The position numbers and the translations under genes were made by a program. The notes below the pieces were generated by a model. The model did no database searches and had not been told where the DNA came from. It was given only the letters and a program-made list of their open reading frames with translations. This document shows, one piece after another, positions 5,735-6,260 of a stretch of 6,260 nt of DNA (the stretch's first letter is position 1; every line of letters starts with the position of its first letter). The stretch is from Bacillota bacterium (GTDB lineage Bacteria > Bacillota > Bacilli > Alicyclobacillales > Alicyclobacillaceae): positions 1 through 6,260 of the forward strand of contig JAKAXI010000121.1 in assembly GCA_021816665.1 (NCBI GenBank), given 5' to 3'.

Positions 5735-6260
5735 TCACTCTTTGCGGCTGCTGCTGTGTCCAGGAGACAACCGAGCTTTCGGGTCAATGAATGTCTTCGC
5801 GTTATTCACCGCTGTCGGCGCCTCGCCAAACCCGGTTGCGATCAGTTTAACCTTACCTGGGTAGGTAACGATGTCACCTGCCGCGTAAACGCCAGGAATG
5901 TTTGTTTCCATTCTGGTGTTGACCACAATCTCGTTGTTTTCAATCTCGAGTCCCCAGTCATTCATTGGACCGAGTGCAGCAGAAAAACCAAGACCACTTA
6001 CGACCGAGTCGATTGTGATTTTTTCAGTTTCCTTCGTCTTGTTGTTGACGAGGGTCGCAGACTCGAGTCGTGCGTGGCCATCTAAAGTCTGTAACTCTGT
6101 AAAGGTGCGGATTTTCACCTTGGATTCATAGAGTTGTTTCACACTTTCTTCGTGGGCGCGGAATTGATCGCGTCGGTGAATGAGGGTGACCTCTGTCGCC
6201 ACATTTTCGAGCATCAACGCGAAGTCGACGGCTGAGTCGCCACCGCCAACGACCAGAGAT
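5735..6260 (-). CDS. Ferredoxin/flavodoxin-NADP+ reductase, YumC (TrxB-like) type, C-terminal part
   Basis: The right window edge cuts this gene; the last 174 residues are present. It is a two-dinucleotide-binding flavoprotein of the thioredoxin reductase-like ferredoxin-NADP+ reductase family, which passes electrons between NADPH and ferredoxin or flavodoxin in the cytosol. The fragment opens with the NADPH-binding glycine motif VVGGGDSAVDFA, followed by LIHRRDQFRAHE, whose arginines contact the NADPH 2'-phosphate. The FAD-binding return segment GVYAAGDIVTYPGKVKLIA and GFGEAPTAVNNA lie near the end, and the tail PGHSSSRKE is typical of YumC proteins. No CxxC redox pair of thioredoxin reductase is seen, but that motif would lie near the missing part or between the domains; the residues just before the NADPH motif are outside the window. 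The family tail argues against true TrxB. Its place upstream of folD is not the usual Bacillus order. Confidence 0.88.
   Translation of the reverse strand, partial: SLVVGGGDSAVDFALMLENVATEVTLIHRRDQFRAHEESVKQLYESKVKIRTFTELQTLDGHARLESATLVNNKTKETEKITIDSVVSGLGFSAALGPMNDWGLEIENNEIVVNTRMETNIPGVYAAGDIVTYPGKVKLIATGFGEAPTAVNNAKTFIDPKARLSPGHSSSRKE

Overview
The window looks like chromosome from a GC-rich member of the Bacillota, most likely Alicyclobacillaceae or a close relative. The taxonomic call rests on gene order, G-rich Shine-Dalgarno sites and protein character, so it is inference. Every gene I accept reads on the minus strand. In transcription order (right to left) they are: the C-terminal end of a YumC-type ferredoxin/flavodoxin-NADP+ reductase, folD, xseA, xseB, ispA, a roughly 600-nt stretch without a gene, a small four-helix membrane protein gene, tlyA/yqxC, and at the left edge the ribosome binding site of a further gene. 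folD-xseA-xseB-ispA-(dxs)-tlyA is the classic Bacillus-type cluster.

The main feature is the gene-free stretch between ispA and the membrane protein gene. I read it as an OLE RNA (ornate, large, extremophilic RNA), transcribed on the minus strand from about 2170 to about 1562. The evidence is: (i) position, directly after ispA and directly before a gene for a small polytopic membrane protein that fits OapA, the protein partner of OLE; (ii) length of about 610 nt, matching the family; (iii) a good extended -10 promoter placed so that transcription starts at the left arm of the outermost helix; (iv) two nested long-range helices that join the 5' and 3' ends across more than 400 nt, plus at least six local hairpins; (v) no credible ORF. 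OLE is a described RNA class, so this is a new instance rather than a new class. I could not run a covariance model search, which would settle it.

The protein genes are tightly packed: folD and xseA are 1 nt apart, xseA overlaps xseB by 35 nt, xseB overlaps ispA by 8 nt, and oapA ends 37 nt before the preferred tlyA start. They cover one-carbon folate metabolism (FolD), DNA exonuclease VII (XseA/XseB), prenyl diphosphate synthesis (IspA), an OLE ribonucleoprotein (OLE plus OapA) and ribosomal RNA 2'-O-methylation (TlyA). dxs, often found between ispA and tlyA in Bacilli, is not in this window.
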